A stretch of DNA of 64,000 bases from Sphagnum compactum (GCA_965153455.1 OZ234494.1:26341354-26405353); one strand, 5' to 3'; counted from the first letter of the stretch, positions 22,880 through 36,959 are shown. Made by a program: numbers and translations. The notes: generated by a model not told the origin, from the letters alone.

Positions 22880-23880
22880 ACTATGGGTGTAAAGAATGGT
22901 ACTTGTTAAAAAATTAATTGTTCCCTTATCTTAAAAAACAATTACTAATGGGTTTAGAGTTGTCACACTGTAATTCACACAAATGAACACAAGTACATAA
23001 TATTATCCAACTAGATGGGGTTTTTAGTGTTCAGTTTAACGTGTGATCATGGGGAGACATTCTATGTTAAAATTTCACATTACATGTGTTAAAAAGGATA
23101 TTGTTTGGGGGTATTATGTGATAGAATGCATCAAAATTTCCCACCTTGTTATTATCTAGTTTTATAATATCCACATGTTGAAGCCACCCTAAACATGATT
23201 TAAAGTCTATGTTTTGTAGTGAATTTTGGTACCATACATATGTTTGAATTTCAGTTTTAGTTGAAGTCATGAGGCATCTAGATGTTGTTCACCACAAGGA
23301 GAAAATATATTTAAAAATATGTTTATCAATATATTTACTTCAACACAACATGACATATATTCTTTTGTTATCTTCTTGTTTTTTCCTTAAAGGGTGTAAA
23401 TCAAAGGTGCCTTTTACTCTGAACTAATGACATATTCTCCCACAACAATAACTTCACAAAGTTCATTGTACATATGTTTTTTAATATTTTGGATTAATGT
23501 TTACCCTACATTAATTATATTTCATTTTAAAAAATAAATAGGATCCTATCATAAGACTAATTAAACTATAATTTGTTTGCAACAACCATTATATGGCACC
23601 CTATATTTTTATTCATGTAGTTTTCCAATTTGAAAAATAATGTTTTTTCTTAGGGTGTGATTTAAGGCAAATCTATAAATTTTGCAACTCATTATGTGAA
23701 AGAAATATTTGATGATGGGTTTAGTGTTGTCGCGTTCCAATGTACACAAATACATAGTATAAAAGAAAATCTAGCTACATGGGGTTTTAATTTTTTGGTT
23801 TAAGGTGTGATTTAAGATAGATCTACAATTTTGACAACTCATTATGCAAGGCCAATGTTTGGTGAGGGGAGGAAATCTAT
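22880..23880 (+). repeat. Diverged direct repeats
   Basis: Related series occur near 22950-23060 and 23715-23830: gggtttag, then gttgtc, then acacaa, then atggggtttt, then ggtgtgat or gtgtgatc. Part of the series (aaggtgtgatttaag, then ctacaattttg) is repeated again near 23650 and 23810. They are old local duplications without coding content. Confidence 0.5.
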
Positions 23881-25470
23881 CACATAGAAAGGGACATGGC
23901 TAAGCACCATATAAAAAGGTGAAATGTACCTTACCGAATTTACAATGCACTTTAGACCTAAAACTTAGAAGGTGCATTTTTGCACCTTGTAACAATCTAG
24001 CCCAAGAATCAAAGGACACATTGTTCACTTGGAATACTATAATGCAAAATGTATGAGCAGCCTAAGGATCACCAAAAAGATCCCTATACCTAGCACTTTG
24101 CAATTCCTACTAAAATAAGAGCATCACAATTTCAAATTTCAAAATTCCAAGTTCATTCCAATTGTTTAGCAAGTTTGGTTCTCCTCCCAACTACTCAAAG
24201 CATGTTCAAACTTTCAACAAGTGTGTTATATGAGCTCTAAAGCCTTTTAGAGATTTTAATGCAAAAATGTTAAAGCCTAACATAAAAGTAAAAAATGAGA
24301 GCATAGATGTCAAAGTAAAGAATCAATTTGATAAGTTGAAAATTTCACACATAAACAAAGTTTACAAGGAAAGGTTTAGCAAGTTCTTACATAGCTAGAT
24401 TCACAATCTATTATAGTCCCACAAGCATGATAAAGTGCAAAGAAAGTAAATAATTAACATAGATTTAACATGCTCCAATGAATTGTAGTTAGAAACTCAC
24501 ATTTAAGTAACCTACAAAATTACATTAGATGGGAATTTAAAATGAAAGGACTTTGAAGATTTATTTAATATCATCGCTTCTATTGGAATATTAGAAATGG
24601 GCATATTCATAATTAGGGTACCAAATGGACAGTATAATGAAAAAAGACTGCAAAGGACTATTTTGGAATTCTATTACATTTATTATTTCATAATTATAGT
24701 GGATTTTTCTATGATTATAACTAGAATGATGTCATGGTAATCTAATAAAAAAGTCCATGAATAGATTGGATACAATATAGATGTCTTTTTGAATCCTTTT
24801 AAATGATTTGAATCCTTTTTTTAACTGTAACTTTCATTCTAAAATAATTTTTAAAAATTAAATAATGCAATTAACTTCAATTTTCTTTCATTGATAAGAA
24901 ATGCATTACATTTATGTTTGGCAATGTTCATATAATGCATTTGATTAAATAATATACGATATAAATTTTTTGAAGGCTATAAAATCCATTATGAAAAGGT
25001 TGTAAAGAAAATGATTTTTTTTCCCCCATTTGGTTGATTTTTTGTATTTACTAATTTAAAAATTTGTGGCTTCAAGTGTTGGTAACATGTGCAAGAAATT
25101 TTCATGCAAGAAAACATGTTAACTTGTATATAAAAGCTTATGTACTCATTTTTGCATTTTTGGTTTTTTACCAAAATATTTATGCATAATTACATACGCA
25201 TGTGAAAAACCATCACCACCATGCAAATTATCATAATTTGAATCAATTAAATATTTTTCACTTAGATTTATTTCATGTAGATTTTATATTTGGAAAATAG
25301 CAAAAACAAAGTCCTTGAATCATGTGTCCAAAAAGGGGTGCCCTGATTATGAATATGGCCAAACACATGTTATTCAATCATTTATTAACCTAATTCAATT
25401 CTTCTTCTCTGGATTATTAGTAAGAAAGACCAAGGCATGCACCTATTGTGGGCTTTAACCACACACCCCC
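23881..25470. other. AT-rich region, nothing recognised
   Basis: No coding, RNA or mobile-element signature was seen. Confidence 0.5.
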
Positions 25471-25479
25471 CACTTGTTG

Positions 25480-26165
25480 GAATCTAGGGTCAAGAATAAA
25501 TTAAGGTTGAAATGATGTTCGATGTGTTTCATGGAAGGAGCAACTTATTGGATCAATGACTTACTAACAAAGAGAATGTCCCACCTCTACCTACATCACA
25601 CACAAGACATAAATTAGTAGTGTTATGATCAAAAGAAAAAGGCAAATGGACAAATCAATCATTAGAGGAAACCATGGATATAATGGAGAAAAGGGGTAAC
25701 TTGGGTAATTTGCACCTATTCCAAAACCCCATTTGGAAACCTATGATGTGCTTGTTTGATTGGTTGTTTTTTAGAGAAATATGAAATATCAAAACTATTA
25801 GAAACATTTACACCCTACATTTGTTGCATTTAAGGTCAAGAACATTAAGGCTAACATAATGTTCAATGTGTTTCATAAAAGGAGTGCCTAGTTGAATTGG
25901 CTACCAATAGACAAGGAAAATGTCCCACCTTTACTTACATTATCACACACATGATATATATAGACAATGTAGTGATTAGACCCCTATTGCAACAACAACA
26001 GGAAAATGGACAAATCAGTCATTAAAAGAAGCCATGGAAGTAGTGGAAATAAAAGTAACATGGGTAATTTGCGAATGTTCCAAAACCCTATTTGGAAACC
26101 CATGATATGTTCATGTGGGTTGTTATTGCTCTTCAAAGAAATATGAGGTATCAAAACCATTAAAA
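25480..26165 (+). repeat. Two-copy direct repeat, period about 344 bp
   Basis: Copy 1 (25480-25805) and copy 2 (25830-26165) share the ordered words aggtcaagaa, gtgtttcat, aatgtcccacct, atggacaaatca, gggtaatttgc, ccaaaacccc or ccaaaaccct, and agaaatatga. AATGTCCCACCT lies at 25575 and 25919, giving a 344-bp shift. Identity by eye is roughly three quarters. No open frame spans either copy. Confidence 0.75.
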
Positions 26166-26169
26166 AACC

Positions 26170-29100
26170 TACATTTTCAGGATTTGTTAATCAACAATTT
26201 CACAAAATTGGGTGGTGCAACCTCAACATTGGTATTCAAGGTGATGTTGTAAAGCACAACACGTGTATTATAAAAAGAATTTTAAAGATGTTCGGACCTA
26301 GCAACATGTTTCATTTGCAAACTTGATTGTTGTTATTTAATCATAAAAAATGAACAAACATTTTTCTCAAACCAATCCAATGGACACATATGATAATTTG
26401 CACCTAGAACTTTGTTTTCATTTTTTTGATATCAAAATTTTGGCAAACTTTAACAAGAAATTCCCAATTCTTTTGTGGAAAAATGGCAAATTTTTGCTAA
26501 TGTAACAGTAATATGAATTGCCAAATGATTTTTGGTTCAACCATCTTGCCAAATTGTGGAATTTGTTGTGCATTCCTCTTAAGACTTTGAAATCGTTCAT
26601 TCCAGTGGTATGCACATTACCATCTATTTTGCAATTTGCAAATGTTCACAAGAGGTAGGTTGCATTCATTGGATTTGCACAACATGAACATTTTTTGTGC
26701 AGAGATGTTGTGGCAACTTTAAATTTTCAAATTCATGAAATAAAAAAAAATGGCATTAGCCCAATTTTTTAATGTCCTTGAGAACCTCTATTGTAATGCA
26801 TGTGAAAGTGTTTTATTATAAAGAAGATGATAGCATTTGGGTGCATTCACAAACCGCTCAAAACAAATTGTAAGTCAAAATCAACAATTTATTTTGCTAA
26901 CTAGGAAATATGAAGAGTAGTGTTAAAATAAAGACTAGAGCCTAGGTCCATTCATAATTACATAGTATTCTTGAGATTCTCATTATTAATATATAATGCA
27001 AATTTGGAGTTGCTAGAAAATTTGGAAACACCAAATTGGATATCTTGTTGAATAGGGTGATCAATAAAGGTTTATCACAACTAGATTTGTCAAACTTTTG
27101 TGCACTATACGTTGTCTCCATTTTATCACTTACAATATGTTGTGTCATCATTCACCACATTCAAAAGATTGGCCCACCCATTTCATGATAGTTGAAATTC
27201 AATGCCTCTTTGATGTTTTCATTTTCAACAAAAATTAGGAAAATAAATTTATGTGAAAGGCATAAGCAAAGTTTCAAGAAAATAACTAAAGGATTACTTT
27301 TGAATATTTTTTTCAAAATCTACCACATCTTATCTCCCTCCATGTTAAGGTCTTCAATAGATTACGCAAGACCATTTTGCTTAGAAAATTGGTGTTGTAA
27401 TTTTCTCTATCACCTTATGCTTTGCAAAACACTAGGATGAGAGATTGTTTCTTGCTTTGTATGTCATTACCAACCAAGTTTCAAAAATTAAAGGTGAGCA
27501 TAGCTATGGAGCCAAAAACTTCATATATATATATTCAATGAATGAAAACGTGTTTTGCTACTACAAGATCAAGATCAAAATGATTAGAAAACCCATTGGG
27601 AAACATAAAGAAATCAAAACAATGATAATCAACATTACACATCCATTTAAAAATCAACTTGGCAACTCACAAATGTTGTTCATTCCATTGCATTAGAAGC
27701 TACAAATTCCAACACACTCCCAAAAAAAATAAAATTGAAACTTTCTATGTACTAAATCTAGGAAATTCCAAAAAAATTAAGGTGAAAAAATCTACAATTT
27801 CAAGACATTCATTGATACAACCTACAAACTATCAACTACCCACCCACATCTAGATTGAATATTTTTAATGTATACACCATCGAAACAACATTCATAAAGA
27901 ACTAAATCTATTAACATATTATTCACAAAAGTTATCAATTTGATGTTTTGATGCATAATAGCATCATTTTAAATTTGTGCCAAATATGGTCATAAAGACT
28001 TTGAGGAATGGGTTCCAACAAGATGATAGTATGTTGAATGATCTTTTCCATTTAAGAATATTTTCCATGAAAAGACATTCTATAATTATATGATGCAGTG
28101 ACAAATTATATAATACATTTGTTCTTCTTCTCAGTCACTTGGATAATGCATGATGGTTTGTGTGAGCCCTACCAACATGTCCATGTGTGTAATTTCAATA
28201 ATTTTGGGATTTTTTAATTTAAGGGGTGTGTTAAATGAAAATTTTATAATTGGTTTCATAAAAAGGTTTCAAGTTCATCACCAATGGTGAGCTTAATTTC
28301 CAACAAAATCACTAGGGTATAAGTTTTGGGAAATAGTTGAAAATGCCATATGTGAGGACAATTAAATTCCAACTAAAGGCACACATTCCTTTCAATGGAT
28401 TCTTCATCAATAGGAGGTCATTGTGTTAAATTCAAATCCAAGGATATTTTAAGGATCTATTCATCATTGACTTGTGCAACTTGGAGCCTTTGGGATGTAA
28501 AAGTGTTGTTTGCCATCTAGTTCAATCAAATAATTGTGCTTCAAAAAATCAAGTTATGAATGATGTTGTACAACACATGAAGTGGATTTAAATTAATTGT
28601 AATGGATTTGGGGTTAGGGGGAATTGTGACATGGATGATAGTAGCAAAATTTAATCAATGAAATGTCCCAAATTACCAAAATCCTAAATTTCATGGTGGA
28701 TCAAGGTGGTAGGGGAAATCTTGTGGTTATTTGTTATTTGGGGATATGCACTACACAAGTAAATACTACACCTTGGATTTAAAGGTTTTCAAGAAAGGTC
28801 CCCAAGTTAATCTAGTGAGAAAAAATATTAGTTCTTTACTTCAGCAAATTATCATAGGGGCTAATTAACTTTGGATAAATTGAAGTGAAAAATGTGATTT
28901 GTTATGGGACATAAAGCCTTGAAAGGATCAAAGATCAAAATCAAACTTAGGAGGATCAAATTGGAAATCAAAAGGTTGAAGATGAAGGGAATCAATATCA
29001 AAGATGGAAATCAAAGGCGGAGTATGGAAGGAACATATTATGGAATCTTTAAAAATTCCATCCTTCAATCCTTCCTCCTTTCTTACACTTTGACACTCAC

Positions 29101-30900
29101 TTTTGAATTCGTCCATTTCTTTTTAAACAATTAGTGGTTTTCACTTGGAGAAGCTTATCATTGTGATTTTTGAACTTGGGTCCAACCATCCTATTAGGAG
29201 CCAACCCTACCCCTTTAGGTGATTGCTTAATTTGGAATATAGTTAAAATATTTTCAAAATAATCTTTTTAAATCATGAAAAAAATATTTTTAAAATTTAA
29301 AATTTTTTCTTTGTATTATTACATTAAGGTTTATATTAAATTTTTGCCAAAAAGTATCATTCTCAAGTTTTTCCAAGTTTTTTTTCTACTTAAAAACAAT
29401 GGTTATGACGTTTTTAAAATGACTATGATATTTTTTATTTATTAGATTGATTTCAAATTTATTCACATGTTCCCATGATATATTATGAATGTTGTTATAT
29501 AAATAAACTCAAAGTTTTCAATACCAAATTAAATTACCATGTTTAAATATGAAACATTAAATAATAATTACAACATGGTTAGACCCATTTGAGGTGGTGA
29601 AGATGTGGTGAGAACTTGTAGTGTTCCCCATAAGTAATGTAGAATGTTGGAGTTCTCACATTTGGTGAGAGTGTCAAAAATTAACTCTTGGGTTTTGTAA
29701 TGGGTTTTTATCATTATTAAGGTGTAAGCTTTGAAATATTGTGTGTTTAAGCACCTTGTTGTTTGGTTTCCAACAAGCCTAAGTTCACTTGATTTAGAGA
29801 TTTGATCTAGTTGTGGTGGTACTTTATGTGATTAGAGGTTCTGTTACTAAATCTATTCTAGTCCAACAACTTAAAGCTTTATATCTTGGAATGCATAATA
29901 GGATTTAATCTGTGAGGTTTCTTGAAGAGAAAAAAATGGGTTTCTAGTTTTCGATTATGGATGGAATCATCACATTGAAAAAGCAATGAATTTGTGGCAC
30001 CCAATTATGTGAAGTGATGGTTTATTGAGTTTTTCAAAAAAAATTAAAGAACATCTATAATGAGGTTTTTCTCCCTTCCATTTCTTCTATTGTATCTTTA
30101 ACATGATTACTTGGATTATCATTCTTTTTAGTGATCAAGTAGTTCATTCATTACATATTTATCTTTAAATATAGTTGTTCCAAAATAACACAAAACTTAA
30201 AGAAACTACATCTCATATGTAGTACATTGGCTTGCAACTCAACCTCCATAGGGTTACAAACACATATAATAATTCCAACAAAATTCCATAATTCAATATT
30301 GAACCTTGCCATCAGAAGGAGCATATACAAATGTATGTTCAACTGTTCAAACCAAGAGTTTGAAAAGTGAAAGAATACCTCATAGCTTGGACTGCTTTAA
30401 CTGGTTGTTACATGACTTTTGTAATAGAGGAACATCAATCAAACATGGTTATGCAATGGTGATAGTAGGCAATGGGTGTGATCTATCTTTATGGGTTAGT
30501 AGCCTTGGTTGGATGTATGGTGCAAATAATTGTGAGAGCTATTAAAGGTCAATTATGAAAAGTGAAAATTTGAACCTCATGTAATGCCTCTTCCATCATT
30601 TTGTGCTTATTTCACCAAAAACAAAATAACTCCTCATTATATCATCATTGGGTACATTCACAAATTAAGGAGCCACAAGAAATGTAACCACAATTTAGGT
30701 TGATGTGATTAAAATCATGTTTAGTTCCAGAGTATTCTGAATGTTAAAAAATTCATATGACAACATTTCTAATACTTTAATGTAGCATGTAGATATATTT
30801 GTTCAAGTAATTCAATAAGTTGAAAATCCTCAAAAGCCCATTTTAGGCATTATAATCAGTGCTTCGTTTACTGTTTCAACATTGCTTTAGGACTATATAA
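26170..30900. other. AT-rich region, nothing recognised
   Basis: Only short chance frames. A purine-rich stretch with repeated ATCAAA-like words lies at 28920-29020. No gene is supported. Confidence 0.5.
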
Positions 30901-32515
30901 CCACTGTTTGAACAATTTTTGACTAATCCCGATCTACCACATCACCACAACCTTAAGACACATTAGGACTCTAAAGGTGTGCTCCCCAATTCAATAATTT
31001 GTGAATGTATCGCGCTATCCAAAGCACCTCGCACATCGTGGGTTTCAATCATCAATATCACCAGTGTCCAATCTCTGATGTTAGTGTTCAGAGGAATTCT
31101 TGTCACAAAACAAATGAAAATACCTTTGTGTTTTCGGCAAATTGCTGATGGAAAATCAAGTGTTTTAACATGCACAGGACCAAGTTATCAACAAGCCAAA
31201 GATGTAGCATTAAATGTCCATTGCTATGCTCTTCATTACTTGGACATTGAGTAATCCAATGTCATTCAAAACTTTTGCAAAGAATGTTGTGACTTTGTTT
31301 GATCCCTCATGCTAGTATCATACATGGCTGCCTTTCTTTAGGGTCAGAGCTTTAGGCTCTTAGGATCAGATCAAGAAAGGAGCCAAAAACCTCCTTGTGC
31401 TTCAGAAGCACTGTGCTCAAGGCCATGTTGCTCAATAATGTTGGAATCAGCCTCAAGTTTGGATCCAGTGACCTGGCCTTCGAGCCTTTCCTAAAGACAG
31501 CCAGGAGTAGCCCTTCCACTGGGACTGTGCCCAATGTCATGTATTCAATCTTTGAATCTGATGGTTCAAAGTGCATTTCAGTTTTGAGAGGGTCTGTGAG
31601 ATTTTGACATGGATATCACAGCATGCCTAAACAGGATCCTCCCAGTCTCATCCAGTTATTTTCATTCCATTTTTGTGGAACTAGTATTCTTGATGCAGGA
31701 GCAGTGGTTGAAATCTTGTTTAAGCTGGTTAGTCCATGCACCAGTCTACATGTGACTACAACTGTTGTTGCAGTGTGTTGTACAAGTGATAGCAAGCTTT
31801 GGGCTGCATGTCAATGTGTGTGCAAGTTACATGAACAAATCTTGCAAAGGTTGATATCGTAGAGGTCAATTGGGTTTGGGAATCGTATATGTGGAACAGA
31901 TACCTGCTGCTCCTCTAGCTCCACTGGCTGATGCTGTACACTCTCTTACATACAATAGGTCGTATGTAAGGGTTTGACGTTGGAAAGCAATTCCATCATT
32001 TTCACCAGCTACAATCTTCACGTTCTCCAAGAGATGGTGTTTCATCATCAACTCTGCATAGAACCCTTATCTGTTTTGGAGTTATTTTTCGCATGCAGAA
32101 ATTCATCCTAGAAACACAATAAGGATGTCACTTTCTTCATGAACTCATCTCCTTGTGAACCAGATGCACTGATATGTTGAACACACAAACAGCAGTTGGA
32201 CTTGTTGTTTCACCTGATCCCCCAGTTTTGTTGGTGCTTTTCTCCGTGAAGGAGGCCAAGATGATCTGAGACTGAATTGTAGCAGATGTGCTATCTGCTG
32301 TTGTCACTAGTGCATACAATTGCTAGGTCTAGAGTTCTCATATTAACAATTGAGTATACAATCACGGCGACACCACCAACCCAAAGCAGACCACACCAGA
32401 GGTGCTCTTATTCTTTCTGGACAAATGGTACAGGTCACACAAGAAGTGTGCATAGATACTTGGGTTCTACAAAATGGTTTGGTGGAGAAGGGAGAAAACT
32501 CGGCAGAATGGATTC
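30901..32515. other. Moderate-GC region downstream of the acetyltransferase gene
   Basis: It lies 3' of the serine acetyltransferase on the minus strand and may hold its 3' UTR. Frames on both strands are short and mutually overlapping. No domain was recognised. Confidence 0.4.
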
Positions 32516-33820
32516 CTATATGACATAGTCAGACCAACCTTTGATGAAGGACGTGTGGTCCATGGTTTCACTTGGAATCTCGTTGAGCTTTGTTGGAGCC
32601 TGCTTCCCCCCCAGCAAGCGAGCAGGATTGCCAACAGCTGTGGTGTGAGGAGGTACATCAATAAGAACAACAGAGCCAGCTCCAATCTTTGCCCCATCAC
32701 CTATCTTGATGTTGCCAAGGATGATTGCACCTGCACCTATCAGCACCCCATCTCCAATTTTGGGATGCCTGTCTCCATCTACAGCTCCCGTACCTCCCAA
32801 TGTCACCTGATGCAAAATGGAGACATTGTTGCCTATTCTTGCAGTCTCTCCCACTACCAATCCTGTGGCATGATCCAACATAATGCCAGATCCTATCTGT
32901 GCAGCAGGGTGAATGTCAACATGGAAAACCTCGGAGATTCTGCTCTGGATAGCAAGAGCAAGCGCGGTGCGGCCTTGCTTCCACAGCCGATGTGCAACTC
33001 TGTAAGCTTGGCAAGCAAGATAGCCTTTGAAATTCAGCAGGCAATGAGAGTATGAGGAAAAGGCGGGATCTCGCTCCTTTACAGCTTGGATATCTGCCCT
33101 AATTGCACGGCGAATGTCTTCATCCTCCATGAATGTGTCGCTTATGAGGTTGCAGAGCTGTGTGCTGAGCAGCGTGCTGCTTGCGAGTTTGTTGCCAAGA
33201 TGGAAAGCCAAAGCTCTCTCCAGTGATCTGTGTGAAAGAATGGTCGAGTACAAGTAGCTTGCTAGCAGTGGTTCCTTCACAGCATCCCATCGGGCTTCCT
33301 CCCGCATCCTCTGCCAGAGCTTATCTTCTTCCAGTGCTGTAACTCCCGCCAGGGAACTCATGTTGATGTCGTCAACAGATGTAAAATCGGGTGCACGCAG
33401 CTCTGATGCCATCTCTCTCTTAGACTCCAAGAACGGTATGAAGTCTCTGAGAGTCTCCAACAGCCTTGTGTCCGCAAACCTCTCATTGCTTGCTCCTCTC
33501 TCTTCCATCAAGATACTCTTGACGATTTTCACACCACTGTTAAGAACAACTCCCCTTGGAGCGGTTCTCTTCGTCACCGTCAAGCTGCAGGAGCCGGAGA
33601 AGAAAGAGCTTCCGCAAGTGGAAGACAGGGGAGAGGACGAGCATTCAGACCTCATGCAAGAGGAAGAACCATTGGTCCTCATAGCAAGGGATACTGGCGC
33701 ACATTTCACACATCCCGTTGCGCAGAAACGAGGCTTGATCGCCCCGACTTCACCAGAGGAAAAGCCTACTGCATCCCCCTTGGAAACAGACGACGACGCT
33801 AAACTCCCTGCCGCCTTCAT
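32516..33820 (-). CDS. SAT: Serine O-acetyltransferase, organelle-targeted
   Basis: This enzyme makes O-acetylserine from serine and acetyl-CoA, the step that feeds cysteine synthesis. The frame gives 434 residues from the ATG at 33820, with an in-frame stop upstream. Residues 1 to about 90 are Ser/Arg/Ala-rich with little order, which fits a plastid or mitochondrial targeting peptide. The SATase N-terminal helical domain covers about residues 163-265 (EEDKLWQRMREEARWDAV, then ADIQAVKERDPAF). The left-handed beta-helix follows with DIHPAAQIG (Asp302) and LDHATG (His317), the catalytic pair. GDRHPKIGDG carries His352. The spacings 15 and 35 equal those of E. coli CysE. The C-terminus WSDYVI ends in Ile, the tail that binds O-acetylserine (thiol) lyase in the cysteine synthase complex. 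There is no intron, as in many plant SAT genes. Which organelle is targeted cannot be decided here. Confidence 0.96.
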   Translation of the reverse strand: MKAAGSLASSSVSKGDAVGFSSGEVGAIKPRFCATGCVKCAPVSLAMRTNGSSSCMRSECSSSPLSSTCGSSFFSGSCSLTVTKRTAPRGVVLNSGVKIVKSILMEERGASNERFADTRLLETLRDFIPFLESKREMASELRAPDFTSVDDINMSSLAGVTALEEDKLWQRMREEARWDAVKEPLLASYLYSTILSHRSLERALAFHLGNKLASSTLLSTQLCNLISDTFMEDEDIRRAIRADIQAVKERDPAFSSYSHCLLNFKGYLACQAYRVAHRLWKQGRTALALAIQSRISEVFHVDIHPAAQIGSGIMLDHATGLVVGETARIGNNVSILHQVTLGGTGAVDGDRHPKIGDGVLIGAGAIILGNIKIGDGAKIGAGSVVLIDVPPHTTAVGNPARLLGGKQAPTKLNEIPSETMDHTSFIKGWSDYVI

Positions 33821-34520
33821 TGCGCCTAATCTGTTCACAAATCTTCAAACTTCCAAATCACTTAACCAAGAAACTCTCTCCCTCTCCTTCCTTCCTTCCT
33901 TGCTTCCGTGTTCACAAAAATGCTTCCCTTCACAACAACCTCCTCCAAATACAAAAGAGAATCCAAACCTTTGTTCTTGGCACTAACCCCTTCGTCTCCT
34001 CTCTCTCTCGCAAACTACCTCAACTGCAAAACAACCTCAAATGCCAGTTTCTTGACTTTCACTCTTGGAAACCAAATCCAAAAAAATCCACAAATCTTTT
34101 CGCTACTAACGAAGTACAAAACCCTTCTCTCTGTCTCTATGTCTCTCTCTTTGTCTCTCTCTCTCTCTCTCTGTGCCAATTTCTGCCTCACACTCCCTCG
34201 CAGTACCCTAGAAAGGCTTCAAAGCAGATGACGTTCCTCAAATCCTTAGACGAATGCGTCGATCGATCGATCGACGGCCTTTGTATGCAAGGAAAAAATG
34301 CCGGAGAATTTCAGAAGGCGGAAAGTCAGGTTGCGTTTTATTTCTTTTTTCTCTTTCTGGAATAACAAAAGAGAGGCTTGCTTGCCTGCCTGTTGCAGTT
34401 GGCAAACGAAACAACAAACTTTTGAAAACTCCCTTTCTTTCTTTGCAGAAGTTCTGATGGTGGAGGTGGTAGGAACTAGAGACGATGGTAGTGTGCGACT
34501 GCAAGACAGATTATAAGTGG
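33821..34520 (-). promoter_or_regulatory. 5' flank of SAT with GA-rich tract
   Basis: Directly upstream of the SAT start the minus strand is purine-rich. A (GA)n tract (plus strand CT) lies at about 34140-34182, and a GATC repeat lies at 34259-34274. Such GA tracts are common in plant 5' UTRs and core promoters. The transcription start and a TATA box could not be assigned with confidence. Confidence 0.45.
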
Positions 34521-35189
34521 AAGTCTGTATATCATTCCTTCTGTTTATATGTGCAAATTCCAAAACCCATTTTTCTTTTAGGGTTTTTGGGGAAGGGATC
34601 ATTTGATTCGCCCATCACAAAAAATAAATCTTGGAAGATTAGTCATGCTCACAAAACCCTTGTTTTATTATCTTCAATTTTGTTTTGGAGGTTGGTTTTC
34701 TGTTTCTAGAAATTCGTTTTCTGAACTCCGGGAAATGGCATGCAACCGAACGTCGCCGCCTCCCTCCCTCCCTCCGGTTTCTGCTTCTTCTTTCTTACCT
34801 CTTTGGAATGTGAGAGGGTGACGACTGTGCAGAGAGATTGGGTTGGTGGGTGGGATGGTTGGGTGGTGGTGGGCCTTTTGGGTTGTGCAGGACGGAAGGT
34901 GCTTGGGAAAGTGGATGCTTCTTGAGACCAGAAATGGAGGAAATCATTGAGCATCTCTTGGGGAATCAAGCAACAACAGCTCTCTTTCTCTTCCCAAACC
35001 TTGTCAGAAAAACATCATCAAATCCCCCCCCCCCCCCCCCCCCCCATCAACTTTGCCCCATCCCCTTCATCCAGATTCCAATCCCCATTTCTCCGTAACA
35101 CACTGGCAGAATGGGAGACTGGCAAAATGGGGGATTTTCCCGTAAGTAAAGCACCCGCCAAAATTATTTTTTTTCAGTGTATTTGGAGA
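34521..35189. other. Non-coding region with poly-C run
   Basis: A run of 22 C lies at 35024-35045. Overlapping frames on both strands are low-complexity (Pro- or Gly-rich) and unsupported. Confidence 0.5.
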
Positions 35190-35361
35190 GCACATTATGC
35201 CTTAAACTAAGCTCAGTTTCGTCATTAAGTAATCCTCAAAATAGTGAAATGAACATTTGTGAAAATATGAAGTTGTCATGTTGAAAATCATCATAATTAT
35301 CATAAGCTACATTCTGAATTATTTCACTATTCATATAACAATATTATAGTAAGTTATGGAA

Positions 35362-35392
<31 letters not shown>

Positions 35393-35475
35393 CAAAAAAT
35401 TAAAAACGTATTCATTTTTTGAAAAAAATAATTATTCGTTTTGTCAATGTGGAAACTGACCCCAGGCTAAGGTAG
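35190..35475 (+). mobile_element. Partial MITE copy, internal part
   Basis: The segment matches the right half of the MITE at 40657-41226 through ctcaaaatag, then gtgaaaatatgaagttg, catgttgaaaatcat and ttttgtcaatgtg. A (TA)n tract interrupts it at 35366-35388. Neither terminal inverted repeat is present. Confidence 0.75.
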
Positions 35476-36955
35476 TGGAGTCTGTCCACCGTAAAGCACT
35501 GGCTCTTTTTCTTCCTTTTTTTCCTGTGAGGAACAAAATTTGAAATAAAATTTTGCTGATGATTTACACAGGATAACTCCCTTAGATATATACACAGGGG
35601 TCGGTGTTCCTAAAATAAGCACCTCCCTTCCAATGAGATTACCTTACACCTAATTCATCCGGTACCGAATTAGTTCCCCGGGCCCTTGATTCAATCCCCA
35701 TTTGCCTCTTCCCCTGAATTTGCTAGCTACCTACTTGCCGGATTTCTTGACCCTGCACCCACCAATGCACCATCCATCCATCCATCCATCCATTGGAAAC
35801 CCATTCTCATTCAGTTGCAGATGGAACCACAACCAAGTTACCAATGTTCCACTTTTAGTAATGTATCATATGAGTCCTGGGGCCTTTTAGTGCACACTAC
35901 CTATCTAACTACCTACATAAGTGGATAAGTATCATAGGTAAGGAGGTCAGTGAGTAGCTAAGGTATTTGATACTTACAAGGTAGGTAGATGGATACTGGA
36001 TACAAGTGGATTGGTTAGCTACTAGTTAACCAATCATGGTTAACTACAGGACAGGAAAATGATGAAAAAGGGTTTTTCTGTTCACATACCTACCATTATC
36101 TATCCATCCAGCATGGTGCGTGCTGGTGGTGGGCGCTACTAGTTCACTGGTCCCCCCCCTTTTCTCCCAGTCCCTTAATTCAATACCCATTTGCCGCATA
36201 CCCTTAATCCAATGGATAAAGTCACTCACCACAAATTGAATCTATCGACAAACAGGCAAGAAAGACGGTTTATGTTCTTTTGGGCAGTGGCTTTGGTTGA
36301 GGTCACCATTGGACCTCAGACCTCTCTCATCCACCCCGGCCCAAAGGCCAGGGGCTTTGCCAGAGTAATAAGGGCCCCAGAGATTCCAGTAGGCCTGCAG
36401 CAGCCAATGGCTTTACCAAGCGTAAAGACCACCTTCAATTTTCTTTTCCTTTTTTCCCCCATTTCTGATGGGTACTATGAGGGAGGGAGGGGGAAAAAAA
36501 AGGAAAAAAAAGTGGGGACCATCCTTTCCAAGAATGGAATGTCTGCTGAAAGCCCCCCCCCGCCCCAAACTGTGGAAGACAAAATACGGCATGTAATGTG
36601 CCCTCCAATTACACTAAAGGAATCAAAGCAGGAGACCTCAGACCTCTCTCATCATCCAACCTGCACCCTCCCACATGACTCAGAGAACAGGAACTCTTGT
36701 TCCACCCGGCCCTCTGGATGATTCCATGTCTCGAGCAAACATGGTCATGATTCCATGTCTCATGTCATTGATGATGATGTTCATGACTTTGTGAGTTTGA
36801 TCAGCAAAACAGAACTTTGTTGTGAAACTTGCGATCATCATATCATGGATGATGATAACATGCTTATGATGAGAATGTGATCATAAAAAGATTTTGTTGC
36901 AAAGTTACGTGTGAGATGTTCACATATGTCTACTACCCGCTATTAAACCCTGTCA
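35476..36955. other. Non-coding region with short tandem repeats
   Basis: (CATC)n lies at 35770-35792, CTAC/TAGG-type tetranucleotide-like words occur at 35890-35990, and ATGATG/CATGTC repeats at 36720-36880. No gene is supported. Confidence 0.5.
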
Positions 36956-36959
36956 AACT

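Noticed and set aside
33360-33986. Plus-strand frame of 208 codons
   Set aside because: It is antisense to the serine acetyltransferase and follows its codon pattern. It has no domain of its own.
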